From contig CAZKPS010000001.1 of the NCBI GenBank assembly GCA_964554765.1, forward strand, positions 110,277-174,276: a stretch of 64,000 nucleotides of DNA, read 5' to 3'. This DNA is from JAQBQZ01 sp964554765. Lineage in GTDB: Bacteria > Patescibacteriota > Minisyncoccia > Phycocordibacterales > CAIRYW01. Under the pieces are notes generated by a model, which saw nothing but the letters and a program-made list of their open reading frames with translations, did no database searches and had not been told where the DNA came from. Below are positions 51,799 through 61,398 of this stretch, piece by piece. The position numbers were made by a program, and so were the translations under genes. Numbering within the stretch: position 1 is the first letter of the stretch; every line of letters starts with the position of its first letter.

Positions 51799-52506
51799 TT
51801 ATCTATCCTTTTCCCTCATAACCACAAGTTCTTGTCCCGCACTAAAAAGGTTGCGCACTGACCAATAAAGGGGGAGGGCACTTGGGAGTCCAAGACTGAT
51901 AAGTCCAATAATCACAGGGAGGAAGTATTTCATTTGTATCTGCATAGAGTGGGCGAATTCTTCTTGCATTGTCCTTTTTTGACCCGTAGGTACAGTCTTT
52001 GTTCGTTTTGACATTATATGTGCCAGTATATACTGAGTGACGCCGGCAATCACAGCAAGAACGATACTTTTATGACTCAAATCAACGAGTCCGATAAAAT
52101 TCATATTAACCATAGGAGGATTTTCTACAAAAGAATAGAGGAGTTCAGTGTGAATTACCGGAAGCCCATAAAAAAACATATAGTAAAGCGCAATAAGGAC
52201 AGGGAATTGAATAAGGATGAGAAGAATCATGGAAAACGGGTTCACTCCGTGCTTTCGATATAAAGCAAGAGTCTGCCGTGCCTGTTCTGCCTGATCCTTA
52301 ACTGTCTCTCTAATTTTCTTGATTTCTGGCTCTATTTCTTTGAGTCCTATCTGGGTCTTAATGGCTTTTTTTGATACAGAAAAGAGGAGAATGCTTACTA
52401 AAATAGTGACTATAATAAGGGCAATACCTGCATCGTGGGTAGGAATAATATCAATAAACCAAACCAAAACGTTATAAATAGGGGCGTAAAATAATGTGTT
52501 GAACAT
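51799..52506 (-). CDS. yidC: Membrane protein insertase YidC (short form)
   Basis: A 235-residue YidC/Oxa1/Alb3 insertase without the large periplasmic domain of E. coli YidC. Five membrane segments are seen, with the conserved KKAIKTQIGLKEIEPEIKKI coiled part and the PVLIALYYMFFYGLP helix. It inserts and folds inner-membrane proteins, here probably including those of the secretion cluster. Order rpmH-rnpA-yidC-jag is conserved. Confidence 0.95.
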   Translation of the reverse strand: MFNTLFYAPIYNVLVWFIDIIPTHDAGIALIIVTILVSILLFSVSKKAIKTQIGLKEIEPEIKKIRETVKDQAEQARQTLALYRKHGVNPFSMILLILIQFPVLIALYYMFFYGLPVIHTELLYSFVENPPMVNMNFIGLVDLSHKSIVLAVIAGVTQYILAHIMSKRTKTVPTGQKRTMQEEFAHSMQIQMKYFLPVIIGLISLGLPSALPLYWSVRNLFSAGQELVVMREKDR

Positions 52507-52539
52507 AGGAGCTATTTTACACCAAAAGAGGGGATGGGG

Positions 52540-52863
52540 CTACTTTAGGGGGAGAACTTTCCGGAATTCCTCAACAATTTCTTTAAAATCGGCTTTTAGG
52601 ACTGATTTCTTCACAAAAACCACATAGTAAGCTGGGGATAACCGTGTGGATATCTCTCGAAACGCCATTCTGGCCTTTCTTTTAGCCATATTTCTGTCCA
52701 CACTGAGCTTTAATTCTTTCTTTGATATAACAAAAGTACACTTAAAATCTATAATAGGGGAGGTAGCGATACGAACAGAAAACAAGGGGGTATGGATAAC
52801 CCTCCCGTTTTTTATAGTATTTGAGACTTCTTCTCGCGATAGACGCAGAGATTGTTTAAACAT
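52540..52863 (-). CDS. rnpA: Ribonuclease P protein component
   Basis: A 107-residue RnpA: short N-terminal helix (LSREEVSNTIKNG), beta strands, and the basic RNA-binding helix at about residues 57-71 (RNMAKRKARMAFREI), which departs from the usual RNR core at its third residue. It starts 9 bp after the rpmH stop. With the catalytic RNA it matures tRNA 5' ends. The RNA subunit is not in the window. Confidence 0.93.
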   Translation of the reverse strand: MFKQSLRLSREEVSNTIKNGRVIHTPLFSVRIATSPIIDFKCTFVISKKELKLSVDRNMAKRKARMAFREISTRLSPAYYVVFVKKSVLKADFKEIVEEFRKVLPLK

Positions 52864-52872
52864 TTAGAGAGG

Positions 52873-53010
52873 TTAAACAGTAGTAAGCTTCTTTCGCCCC
52901 TTCTGCATTCTCTTTCGAATTACTCTTTTACCGTAAGCTGTCTTACTTCGAGAGAGGAACCCATGTTTCTTTGCTCTTGTTCGCTTTTTAGGATTATATG
53001 TTACTGACAT
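52873..53010 (-). CDS. rpmH: 50S ribosomal protein L34
   Basis: A 45-residue, very basic protein beginning MSVTYNPKKRTRAKKHGF and containing LSRSKTAYGKRVIRKR, close to the L34 consensus (here HGFLSRSKTAYG in place of HGFRARMSTKNG). Length matches the family. It heads the rpmH-rnpA-yidC-jag unit and is divergent from the GNAT gene. TAGAGT lies six bases before the ATG. Confidence 0.95.
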   Translation of the reverse strand: MSVTYNPKKRTRAKKHGFLSRSKTAYGKRVIRKRMQKGRKKLTTV

Positions 53011-53038
53011 GAGGATACTCTAGCATCGAAACGATTTT

Positions 53039-53067
53039 TTGACAAGGTTTTAAGCTTATGATTACAT
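53039..53067 (+). promoter_or_regulatory. Consensus leaderless promoter of the GNAT gene
   Basis: TTGACA, 17 bp, TTACAT, then six bases and the ATG at 53074. Confidence 0.8.
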
Positions 53068-53073
53068 AGTTTT

Positions 53074-53538
53074 ATGAAAAATGTTCCTCCAGAGTGGCAT
53101 ATCCTCTCAAGAACCCTGCGTCAAATATCAACAATCAAGCAGAGTCGGGTTTCTCCAGGAAAGCTTTATCAGGCATACAAAAAAAGAATGGTATTTGTGT
53201 TAAGAGAGAAGGGTACCAGACTTATTTATGCTTTTGGGGCGATTTGGGAGACTCGAAGTGACGAATGGTTAGAGATCGGAACGATTTGGGTTCATCCTAA
53301 TTATGGAAATAAGGGTTTGTCGAGTCAGATTATCGCCACTCTTCACAAAAAGATATCTGCCCGTAAAAAATCAGCCTTCTTGTGTTGTTCAGATCAAAAC
53401 AAAAGAATGCACGGGACGGTTGAGGGTATGGATTATATACGCTGTGAAAACCCTTTCAAATCTCCAATCAGTGAAGCTTGGGGAATTAAAAGGGAGACAA
53501 TAGGGTGTGCAATATTCTACTTTAGACACACCTCCTAA
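53074..53538 (+). CDS. GNAT-like N-acetyltransferase
   Basis: A 154-residue protein whose central WLEIGTIWVHPNYGNKGLSSQII matches the beta4-acetyl-CoA loop region of GNAT enzymes (the loop here is YGNKGLS rather than RGKGIG). The substrate is unknown. It lies between rpmH and dnaA, an unusual insertion in this conserved neighbourhood. The terminator follows directly after the stop. Confidence 0.65.
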   Translation: MKNVPPEWHILSRTLRQISTIKQSRVSPGKLYQAYKKRMVFVLREKGTRLIYAFGAIWETRSDEWLEIGTIWVHPNYGNKGLSSQIIATLHKKISARKKSAFLCCSDQNKRMHGTVEGMDYIRCENPFKSPISEAWGIKRETIGCAIFYFRHTS

Positions 53539-53556
53539 AAGGGAGGTTTTTATTTT
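53530..53556 (+). terminator. Terminator of the GNAT gene
   Basis: ACCTCC and GGGAGGT arms around TAAAA, followed by TTTATTTT. Confidence 0.8.
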
Positions 53557-53622
53557 AATAATATCTATAATTTTATCCTTATAAAATATGATTAATTTGG
53601 ATAGTTAGGATTAACTCTTGGG

Positions 53623-53684
53623 TTATCAACATATTATCAACATACATATTGTTGTTTCGGAAGTAGAGCAAAACCTGTGGACAG
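53623..53684. promoter_or_regulatory. DnaA boxes upstream of dnaA
   Basis: Two identical boxes TTATCAACA (53623-53631 and 53634-53642) and a looser TGTGGACAG (53676-53684) precede the dnaA -10 box. Suitable for DnaA autoregulation or origin function. Confidence 0.65.
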
Positions 53685-53702
53685 TTGTATAATATATTCA
53701 CT

Positions 53703-55061
53703 ATGATGGAAGATAAAGAAATACTGTGGAACAAAGTGCTTGCAGAAATGGAGCTCACTTTATCAAAAGCTAATTTTGTAATGTGGTTTAAAGATACGTT
53801 TATCGTCAAAATTGATGATGGTGTAGTCTATATTGGTGTGCCAAGTGCATTTATTAAGGAGTGGTTCGCCAACAAATACCACAAAATGATTTTTAAAGCT
53901 CTCCGAGATGCCTCAGAATCTGTCCGCTCTATTGAATACATGATTGTTAAGAGTGAGGGACGAAAAGAGATAGAGGATAATGAAAGAAAAAAGAGTGCTT
54001 TCAAAACTGCTTCAGGTCAAGAATTACCTCTAAATGACCTCTATATAAGCAAGGAAGATAACCTAAACCCTCGATACACGTTTGATAACTTTGTTATTGG
54101 TCCTTTTAACGAGCTTGCGCATGCTGCAGCTCAAGCAATCATCAAAAAACCCGTGTCTTACAACCCTCTTTTCTTTTATGGAGATACTGGCAGAGGTAAG
54201 ACCCACCTCATACAAGCCATAGGAAACCACCTAAAACAGAGTGATCCGAACAAAAAAGTATATTATATTACCTCCGATAAATTCTATCAGGAGTTTGCCT
54301 CTGCAATGCAAGAGGGGAAAATAAACAGTTTTAAGGATAAATACAAAAAATACGATGTATTTATTATGGATGATATTCAATTCCTATCTAAAAAAGAAAA
54401 AACTCAAGAGGAACTATTCCATCTTTTTAACCACCTAAACGATAACAATAAACAGATCATCTTTTCATCTGACCAACACCCAAATTATATTAACGATCTC
54501 GAAGACAGACTAAAATCTCGCTTCGTAGCAGGAATGATCGTAGATATACCAGAGCCGGACTACGAGTCTCGTTCTGCGATTATTAAAAACAAAATCAAAT
54601 CTCGAAATATCGATCTTAACCCAGAAATCATTGAATTCCTCACCGCAAACACAGAAGGTAATATCCGAGAACTCGAAGGACTTGTAAATAATATTACCTG
54701 CCAGATGGAGCTTAAAGGACGCCAACTTGAATTATCTGAAATAAAACACCTGATAAAAGACACAGCAAAACCAACAAAGTCTGTTTCAGTAAAAGATGTC
54801 CTAAAGGCGATATCAACTTTTTACGAAATAGATGAAAGTTCTATAACGGACAAAACCAGAAAGAAGGAGGTGGTAAAACCAAGACAGGTTGCTATGTACA
54901 TACTCCGAGAGGATTATGGGGTCTCATATCCTTCTATAGGACAAAAAATGGGTGGGAGAGATCATACAACTGTTATACATTCTTGTGAGAAAATTAAAAA
55001 CGACATTAAAAACAGCAACCAGCTTTTACAAGAAGTAAATCAAATTAGAGCAATGTTATAA
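53703..55061 (+). CDS. dnaA: Chromosomal replication initiator DnaA
   Basis: About 452 residues. Domain I (LWNKVLAEMELTLSKANFVMWF), a short linker, AAA+ domain III with Walker A GDTGRGKTHL (about residue 160) and Walker B FIMDDIQF (about 220), and domain IV with the DNA-binding signature GGRDHTTVIHSCEKI. It binds DnaA boxes and opens the origin. I use the tandem ATG at 53703; an in-frame TTG at 53685 overlaps the TATAAT box and is unlikely. Leader length is about three bases. Confidence 0.97.
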   Translation: MMEDKEILWNKVLAEMELTLSKANFVMWFKDTFIVKIDDGVVYIGVPSAFIKEWFANKYHKMIFKALRDASESVRSIEYMIVKSEGRKEIEDNERKKSAFKTASGQELPLNDLYISKEDNLNPRYTFDNFVIGPFNELAHAAAQAIIKKPVSYNPLFFYGDTGRGKTHLIQAIGNHLKQSDPNKKVYYITSDKFYQEFASAMQEGKINSFKDKYKKYDVFIMDDIQFLSKKEKTQEELFHLFNHLNDNNKQIIFSSDQHPNYINDLEDRLKSRFVAGMIVDIPEPDYESRSAIIKNKIKSRNIDLNPEIIEFLTANTEGNIRELEGLVNNITCQMELKGRQLELSEIKHLIKDTAKPTKSVSVKDVLKAISTFYEIDESSITDKTRKKEVVKPRQVAMYILREDYGVSYPSIGQKMGGRDHTTVIHSCEKIKNDIKNSNQLLQEVNQIRAML

Positions 55062-55278
55062 AGAAGTTAATAACCTGTGAATAAGTTGTGAGGAAGTATG
55101 TTGAAAAAATGTTTGTAAGATTATAAAAAAATATTTTTTATAAAATCAAAATATTCAATTAACACAAAAATCACAAACCGAACGGGCATTAGGTTAATAA
55201 AATTATCCTTATAAACAAACATTTTTAAATAGTTATCCACTTACTCACAGAGCATTATTATAATTTAAGTTTTTATAT
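55062..55278. other. dnaA-dnaN spacer, candidate origin region
   Basis: 217 bp of AT-rich DNA holding TGTGAATAA (55076-55084, one mismatch from the reverse DnaA box), an A/T-only tract (about 55119-55145) that could be an unwinding element, and TTATCCACT (55233-55241). The location is the textbook site for bacterial oriC. Confidence 0.55.
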
Positions 55279-56379
55279 ATGAAGATAGAAATCATAAAGG
55301 AAAAGTTTCTCGAAGCAATCACACAATCTGAGAGAGTGGCCGGTAAACATGTTTCACTTCCTATATTGTCTTATGTGATTATAGAAGCAAAAGGGAGTAT
55401 TGTTACAATCAAGGCGACCAATCTTGATGTTGGTGTTGAAGTATCTGTACAAGCAAAGGTGGTAGAGGAAGGTTCTGTTGCAGTATCAGGCTCTCTTATG
55501 AAGTCATTCCTCTCGAATTCAATTCAAAGTAAAACAGTAACAATAGAAAATACAGGAACTGTGTGTAGAATAGTATCAGGTCAAAGTGAGGCATCATTTA
55601 ATACTATGTCTGTGGATGATTTTCCTGTAATACCTAGGGTAACTGACGGTAAGAGTTTTGTGATTGAGGGTAAGGAGCTTATAACAGGTCTTAAATCGGT
55701 GGTATGGAGCTCTGCTGTCTCTACAATCAAACCAGAACTCTCCAGTGTTTATATATACGAGGAAAATGATGATTTGGTGTTTGTGGCTACAGACTCATTC
55801 CGTCTTGCTGAAAAGAAGATAAAAGCTAAAAAGGTTTCAGGATTTGATCCAATACTTATTCCTTTTAAAAATGCTCTTGAGATAGTTCGAACATTTGAGG
55901 GTTCAAATACATCCCTTGAAATGGTTATAACAAAAAATCAACTTTCAATAACAACAGAGAGTATTCATCTCTCATCAAGGGTTATTGATGGAAATTTCCC
56001 TGATTATCGACAGATTATTCCTAAGGAGTTCACTACTAAAGCGACGGTTTTAAAGGCAGATTTAGTTGCTGCACTCAAACTATCTAGCCTCTTTTCAAAC
56101 TCATTTAATCAGCTCACTGTCACATTTAATGTGGGTGGTAAGAGTTTGGATCTTTCAACAAAAAATAATGATGTGGGAGAAGGGAAGCAGGCTATAAAAG
56201 GTATTATTGAGGGTGAAGAGATCACTATGTCATTTAACCACCGGTATATTCTCGATTGTCTTTCTGTTATCGAGAGTGATTCTGTGGTTTTGAAAATTGC
56301 AGGACCCGGACGACCAATGATTATAAATCCTTCAAATAACACACTGTTTACATATCTTGTGATGTCGATGAACCGATAG
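55279..56379 (+). CDS. dnaN: DNA polymerase III subunit beta (sliding clamp)
   Basis: A 366-residue beta clamp with the usual three-domain length, starting MKIEIIKEKFLEAI and ending in the family's TYLVMSMNR motif (LVMPMRL in many species). Signature segments: LPILSYVIIEA, ATDSFRLAEKK, FNHRYILDCL and PGRPMIINPS. It tethers polymerase to DNA. It follows dnaA in the usual order. Confidence 0.97.
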   Translation: MKIEIIKEKFLEAITQSERVAGKHVSLPILSYVIIEAKGSIVTIKATNLDVGVEVSVQAKVVEEGSVAVSGSLMKSFLSNSIQSKTVTIENTGTVCRIVSGQSEASFNTMSVDDFPVIPRVTDGKSFVIEGKELITGLKSVVWSSAVSTIKPELSSVYIYEENDDLVFVATDSFRLAEKKIKAKKVSGFDPILIPFKNALEIVRTFEGSNTSLEMVITKNQLSITTESIHLSSRVIDGNFPDYRQIIPKEFTTKATVLKADLVAALKLSSLFSNSFNQLTVTFNVGGKSLDLSTKNNDVGEGKQAIKGIIEGEEITMSFNHRYILDCLSVIESDSVVLKIAGPGRPMIINPSNNTLFTYLVMSMNR

Positions 56380-56422
56380 ATAAATTAAAACTCAAAAATT
56401 AAAAATCAAGAAATGAATAAAA

Positions 56423-56965
56423 ATGCGTGAGATAGAAGTAAAGGCTCGAATTAAAAATAAAGATGAAATATTAGAGAATCTAAAAAAGATTGGTTGCGTT
56501 TTTGAAGATGTGAGGAAGCAGGTGGATGTTGTGTATGTTGAAAAAGTTGGTGATTTAAAAACGTTTCTTTCAAACAAAATTTTTCTAAGAATCAGAGAAA
56601 GTAATGGTAAATTCATTTTTACATTAAAATCAAATGGTGAAAATAGTCTCACAAAAATAGAACACGAGACTGAGGTAATTTCAAAAGAGGGTATTGAAGG
56701 TATTTTGGAGACACTAAACTATGTGCCAGCAGTAACAACAAAAAAAACTCGCTACATAACACATTATAATAATTTTGAGATATGCGTTGATAATGTTGAA
56801 GGATTAGGAGATTTTATTGAAGTTGAAACTATTACCAATGAAGGTGATGCCGAACCAATCCAAGATGAAATGTTTTCTTTTCTTGAATCTCTCGGGGTGA
56901 AAAAAGAAGACCGAGTATTTGATGGTTATGATATTTTAATTTTAAAAAAAGAATTAACCCTCTAA
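56423..56965 (+). CDS. CYTH domain protein (class IV adenylate cyclase-like)
   Basis: A 180-residue CYTH protein: the ExExK motif in REIEVKARI at the start, FLRIRESNGKFIFTLKSN, EHETEVIS, KKTRYIT, and GDFIEVETI. CYTH enzymes form a beta-tunnel that binds triphosphates; members include CyaB adenylate cyclase and thiamine triphosphatase. Which one applies is unclear. It may be cotranscribed with dnaN (43-bp gap). Confidence 0.85.
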   Translation: MREIEVKARIKNKDEILENLKKIGCVFEDVRKQVDVVYVEKVGDLKTFLSNKIFLRIRESNGKFIFTLKSNGENSLTKIEHETEVISKEGIEGILETLNYVPAVTTKKTRYITHYNNFEICVDNVEGLGDFIEVETITNEGDAEPIQDEMFSFLESLGVKKEDRVFDGYDILILKKELTL

Positions 56966-57173
56966 AGTTTTAGTTGTTGCTATGCAACATGTCTATATCT
57001 TTAATGCAAGATAGTTTAGATTAAATAGGATTGCAATACATTATACCGCATAACAAAAAATTGATTTAACATTTCATTAATAAATCTCACCATAAACTTG
57101 ATATTAGTTGAGATAAAATAGGTTATAATTAATTCAACAATCAACTTTTAACAGCTAAAATTTTCTAGGGCAA

Positions 57174-57422
57174 ATGTATAATTTATCTTCACTACTAGAA
57201 AAATTCAAACACCTTAAAAACCCAAAGGAAGAAAGGGAGAGATTGGTTGCCACTCTTAGAGAAAGTGTTGGATTTGAAATACCTTTTGATGCTGTGGACC
57301 TCAGAAAGGGAGTTATTTATTTGAGTGTTTCACCCTATATAAAGACAGAGGTTTTTATAAAAAAAGAGCATGTCCTCAGTGTGTTGAAGTCAAAAGGTTT
57401 TGAAATAGAAGACATAAGGTAG
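57174..57422 (+). CDS. DciA/DUF721-like small protein
   Basis: An 82-residue protein with a charged N-terminal helix and an alpha/beta C-terminal half (VIYLSVSPYIKTEVFIKKEHVLSVLKSKG) resembling the KH-like fold of DciA (DUF721), the ancestral replicative-helicase loader. Its place near dnaA-dnaN agrees with that, but similarity is weak. The ~200-bp upstream gap is AT-rich with TATAAT-like sequence. Confidence 0.5.
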   Translation: MYNLSSLLEKFKHLKNPKEERERLVATLRESVGFEIPFDAVDLRKGVIYLSVSPYIKTEVFIKKEHVLSVLKSKGFEIEDIR

Positions 57423-57450
57423 AGTGAATGATGAAGATAGAATATAGAGA

Positions 57451-57485
57451 AAAATGATCGGAACCCGAAGGGTTCCGATCATTTG
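57451..57485. terminator. Bidirectional terminator between convergent genes
   Basis: AAATGATCGGAACC and GGTTCCGATCATTT arms around a CGAAG-type loop. Confidence 0.9.
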
Positions 57486-57511
57486 AATTTACCTATTTAA
57501 TATTCCATTTC

Positions 57512-59986
57512 CTAGTCCTTAATAAGTTGTACACCCAGAGATTTTTGAGCTCCTGTAGAATCTGTCACAACAACACTTAAGATATTATTACCCTGTGACA
57601 AACGGTCGCTCACAACAAAATTAAATCCATACGGTGCATACTCTGATGATCCTAGGTATGTGCCCGCGAGGAAGTAATCCACTTTTTTAATTTGGTTTGT
57701 TGAAATTATTTTAATATTTACTGACACTTTATCTCCTGTCTTTATGTGAGAATTGTTGAGAGGATTCAGTGCAGTTATTTGAATACCATCTGATGTACTA
57801 TTTTCATCTCGTACTGACTGTGAGAGAGGAATACCTTGAGATCCTAACCACCTTTGTACACCATATTCCCAATGAGTAAACTGAGGATCATTTGCGGGGT
57901 TTGTTGGTTGCGGTCCCAACGGATTATCTTTATCTATATAATATAAGATTGAATGTATCCCATTATTACCTTGCCATATACCTTTTAGGATTGGTTTAAG
58001 ACCTGAAAGGTCTTTATCCTCAGGCTTCTCAAACTTTTCATCAGGGAGTGTCTCTAATACAGTATTCATAAATTCGTGCCACATAGGTGCCACAATATAA
58101 CCTGCAACCTGTTTTGCAATCGGGGTATTGTCATTGTTACCAGACCAAGCACCGACGGTGATTTGGGGGGTGTACCCAATAACCCAAGTATCTCGATAAT
58201 TATTGGTTGTACCTGTCTTGGCAGCCACATCTCTCCCTGGAAAATACAAACTAGAAGAGGGTCCAAACATAGGGGTTCTTGCGACATTATCTGATAAGAC
58301 ACTTGAGATAAGTCGTGCTGAATCTACACTTAGTACAGGTTCATTAGTATCTTTATATTGTTCAAGTATTTTACCAGTCGAATCTTCTACTTTTAGTATT
58401 CCAGTTGTCTGATGTTTTATTCCACGATCTGAGAAGACGCTATATGCTCCGGTCATATCAAGCAGTGTTACTTCACCGCCTCCAAGCACAAGAGAAAGAC
58501 CATACCGTGTTCGGTCGACAAGTGTGGTAATACCCATTTTTTTTGCCAAATCAATCACATTATCAACACCGACAAGATAGAGTAGTTTTACTGCTGGGAT
58601 GTTTATTGATTGTGCGAGTGCATTTCGTAGTGACATGGGTCCTCTGAATTTTCCGTCATAGTTACCTGGTGAGTAACAAGGATCGTCACTTGTTGTGTCG
58701 TCAACCCTACATTGAGTAGAAAATTGGGTCTCAGTATCAAAAAGTACAGTCTCAGGTCTGTATCCCATTTCAAATGCTTTTGCATATACAATAGGTTTAA
58801 ATGAAGAACCCGGCTGTCTCTTTGCTGTTGCCACGTTGAAATTACCATCAATCTCTTTATCAAAATAATCTCGTGACCCTACCATTGTGAGGATTTGTCC
58901 TGTCTTTGAGTCGATAGCCACCAACGCTGCATTTGTGGCGTGATAGAGTTTTCCATTTTCGATTGCTTTTCTTTTTATAATTTCTTCAGCTCTTTTTTGC
59001 ATTTCATAATCAAGTGTTGTTGTCACTTTAAGACCACCTTGAGTTAGCATCTTGTCGCCATACTGTTCTTGGAGATAGTCCTTTATATACATTACAAAGT
59101 GTGGAGCCTTGATACCACCAGTCTGTTCTGCTGAAAACTTCACTTTTTCATTTTTTGCACTCTTATATTCTTCATCAGTAATAAATCCTGCTTCCATCAT
59201 TTTAGACAAAGTAAGATTCTTTCGCGCCTCTAACTCATCCTTATAATTACCAAAAGGTGAGTACCTAGTAGGAGATTTTGGTATAGACGCGAGATATGCG
59301 CTTTCGGCAATATCAAGATCTTTTGCATTTTTATTAAAATAAACCTGCGATGCCTCCTCAACACCATAGATTGTTCCGCCATATGGAGATTCGTTTAGGT
59401 ACAGATTCAAAATCTGGTCCTTTGTAAGTGTTCTCTCAAGTTTGATAGCTAGAAACGCTTCTTTTATTTTTCTACTTATAGTCTTTTCACGAGTAAGTAA
59501 GGAGTTTTTAACTACTTGCTGAGTTATTGTTGAGCCACCCTGTGAAAAATCTAGTGTTTTGATGTTAGCAAATACAGCTCGTATAATAGCGGTTATTTTG
59601 ATGCCACCATGTTGATAAAACTCTGGATCCTCTATTGCCAGTGTCGCCCGCTTCACATTGTCAGTAATCTGGTCAAAAGGGACGACTGTTCTTCGGACGT
59701 TATTGCTAAGATCATAAAGAAGTATTTTTCCTGTTTTATCATAAATCTTTGTTGATTGCCCAAGAATTCTTTGGTCGAATGATGCAAGATCGGGGATTTC
59801 AATTGAAGAAAACCATAAAAGCACAACACCAATAGATAATAGGGTTACCGCAACGAGTATGAAAGCAACTTCTTTCAGTATATTGTTTCTTTGTCTAATT
59901 TTTTTACTTTTTCTAAACATTTTTTTAACTGCGTTAATTATAAAATCTTCAATCTTTAGTAACCAACGGTCTACAGTTTTTAACAT
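57512..59986 (-). CDS. Class A penicillin-binding protein (PBP1A type)
   Basis: An 824-residue bifunctional murein synthase. A membrane helix (about residues 43-63) is followed by a GT51 glycosyltransferase domain (IEDPEFYQHGGI, TQQVVKNSLL, LNLYLNESPYGGTIYGVEEA) and a transpeptidase domain with SSFKP (catalytic Ser), SIN and KTGTTNNYRD. The last ~90 residues form an Ig-like tail (LNPLNNSHIKTGDKVSVNI). It polymerises and cross-links peptidoglycan outside the membrane, the counterpart of the M23 peptidase in this window. Confidence 0.96.
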   Translation of the reverse strand: MLKTVDRWLLKIEDFIINAVKKMFRKSKKIRQRNNILKEVAFILVAVTLLSIGVVLLWFSSIEIPDLASFDQRILGQSTKIYDKTGKILLYDLSNNVRRTVVPFDQITDNVKRATLAIEDPEFYQHGGIKITAIIRAVFANIKTLDFSQGGSTITQQVVKNSLLTREKTISRKIKEAFLAIKLERTLTKDQILNLYLNESPYGGTIYGVEEASQVYFNKNAKDLDIAESAYLASIPKSPTRYSPFGNYKDELEARKNLTLSKMMEAGFITDEEYKSAKNEKVKFSAEQTGGIKAPHFVMYIKDYLQEQYGDKMLTQGGLKVTTTLDYEMQKRAEEIIKRKAIENGKLYHATNAALVAIDSKTGQILTMVGSRDYFDKEIDGNFNVATAKRQPGSSFKPIVYAKAFEMGYRPETVLFDTETQFSTQCRVDDTTSDDPCYSPGNYDGKFRGPMSLRNALAQSINIPAVKLLYLVGVDNVIDLAKKMGITTLVDRTRYGLSLVLGGGEVTLLDMTGAYSVFSDRGIKHQTTGILKVEDSTGKILEQYKDTNEPVLSVDSARLISSVLSDNVARTPMFGPSSSLYFPGRDVAAKTGTTNNYRDTWVIGYTPQITVGAWSGNNDNTPIAKQVAGYIVAPMWHEFMNTVLETLPDEKFEKPEDKDLSGLKPILKGIWQGNNGIHSILYYIDKDNPLGPQPTNPANDPQFTHWEYGVQRWLGSQGIPLSQSVRDENSTSDGIQITALNPLNNSHIKTGDKVSVNIKIISTNQIKKVDYFLAGTYLGSSEYAPYGFNFVVSDRLSQGNNILSVVVTDSTGAQKSLGVQLIKD

Positions 59987-60084
59987 TTTGTGATTATTTA
60001 GGAGTAAATTTTATTATAAATATGTAATATATTTTACCACAACTGATGCGAGTTGGGTGTTTTTGTGTTAAAATATCATTAATT

Positions 60085-61308
60085 ATGGTTTTTGGACTAA
60101 GAAAGACAATAAAACAAATAAACGTATCACCCGAAGAGGTTGACGAGTTTTTATCTCGTGGGGTAGAAGATGTTTTTGTAAAAGAAGACCTCAGGAAGAA
60201 ACTTCTATCGGGTAAGCAGTTACGTATTAAACTCGGAGTTGATCCTACTTCTTCACATATCCACCTAGGCCGAGCGATACCACTTCGAAAACTCAGAAAA
60301 CTCCAAGACATGGGGCATAAGGTAATCTTTCTTGTGGGCGATTTTACCGCTCTTATTGGTGATGCGTCTGACAAACTCTCAAAACGACCAATGCTGACCC
60401 CTGAGCAGGTCAAATCAAATCTTAAGACATATAAGGAGCAGGTAGGTAAAATTATTGATCTCAAAAAAGCAGAGTTCCGTTATAACAGCGACTGGCTTTC
60501 AAAACTTAATTTTAAAGATGTGTGTGAACTCGCAGAGACGTTCACAGTCCAACAGATGATTGAGCGACGTAACTTTAAAGATCGGATTGAAAAAGGGGAG
60601 GAGATTTCACTTCGTGAACTTCTTTATCCTCTTATGCAAGGATATGATTCGGTGGCGCTAAACGCAGATGTAGAAATCGGTGGATTTGATCAGCTTTTCA
60701 ACCTAAAAGCGGGGAGGGTGATACAGAAGCGTTTTGGCATGCCTGAACAAAATGTTATCACATTCAAGATGCTTGTAGGCACAGACGGACGCAAAATGTC
60801 ATCAAGTTGGGGAAACATTATTGCTATTGATGATACAGCTAACGATATGTATGGAAAAGTAATGTCTATCAAAGATGAGCTTATTCCGGAATATTTCCTT
60901 ATGACTACAGACAGATCATTGGCCTTTATTGAGGATGCAAAACAAAAGCTAAAAAGCGGCACAAATCCGAAAGAACTAAAAATGATTTTAGCTCGCGATA
61001 TTGTGACTATCTATCATGGTGAAAAAGCAGGGCAGAAAGCCGAAGAGAACTTTGTTTCAGTGTTTAGTAACAAAGAGATTCCAAAAGATGTACCAGAAGT
61101 AAACTGTGGGCCGGACGAGTCTCTTTCGGTGGTATTAGTTCAACATAAAATAATTTCATCAAAATCTGATTTTGCACGACTTGTAAAAGAAGGTGCTATA
61201 ACCAATCTCGATACTAACGAAAAGGTTTCTGATATCCACACCAAGTCAATCCCAGGGACCTATAAAATAGGGAAGCATAGATTCATTAGATTAGTATCTA
61301 ATATGTAG
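60085..61308 (+). CDS. tyrS: Tyrosyl-tRNA synthetase
   Basis: A 407-residue class I synthetase: KLGVDPTSSHIHLGRAIPL with the HIGH-type signature (HIHLG), FDQLFNLKAGR, and the KMSKS-type GRKMSSSWGN; a C-terminal S4-like RNA-binding tail (SDFARLVKEGAIT). I use the ATG at 60085; an earlier ATG at 60046 would add 13 residues that look unlike TyrS and sit across a TATCAT/TAAAAT promoter region. Confidence 0.96.
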   Translation: MVFGLRKTIKQINVSPEEVDEFLSRGVEDVFVKEDLRKKLLSGKQLRIKLGVDPTSSHIHLGRAIPLRKLRKLQDMGHKVIFLVGDFTALIGDASDKLSKRPMLTPEQVKSNLKTYKEQVGKIIDLKKAEFRYNSDWLSKLNFKDVCELAETFTVQQMIERRNFKDRIEKGEEISLRELLYPLMQGYDSVALNADVEIGGFDQLFNLKAGRVIQKRFGMPEQNVITFKMLVGTDGRKMSSSWGNIIAIDDTANDMYGKVMSIKDELIPEYFLMTTDRSLAFIEDAKQKLKSGTNPKELKMILARDIVTIYHGEKAGQKAEENFVSVFSNKEIPKDVPEVNCGPDESLSVVLVQHKIISSKSDFARLVKEGAITNLDTNEKVSDIHTKSIPGTYKIGKHRFIRLVSNM

Positions 61309-61316
61309 TTATAGCA

Positions 61317-61348
61317 AATACACCGCGCCTTTAGGCGCGGTGTATTTT
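61317..61348. terminator. Bidirectional terminator after tyrS
   Basis: AATACACCGCGCC and GGCGCGGTGTATT around TTTA, followed by TT. Confidence 0.9.
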
Positions 61349-61398
61349 GAATTTTATGTTATATACAAAATACTATATACCACATACCAAACCTTCCC

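Noticed and set aside
53685..53702. TTG at 53685 as the dnaA start
   Set aside because: It overlaps the TATAAT promoter box; the tandem ATG at 53703 fits a near-leaderless mRNA.
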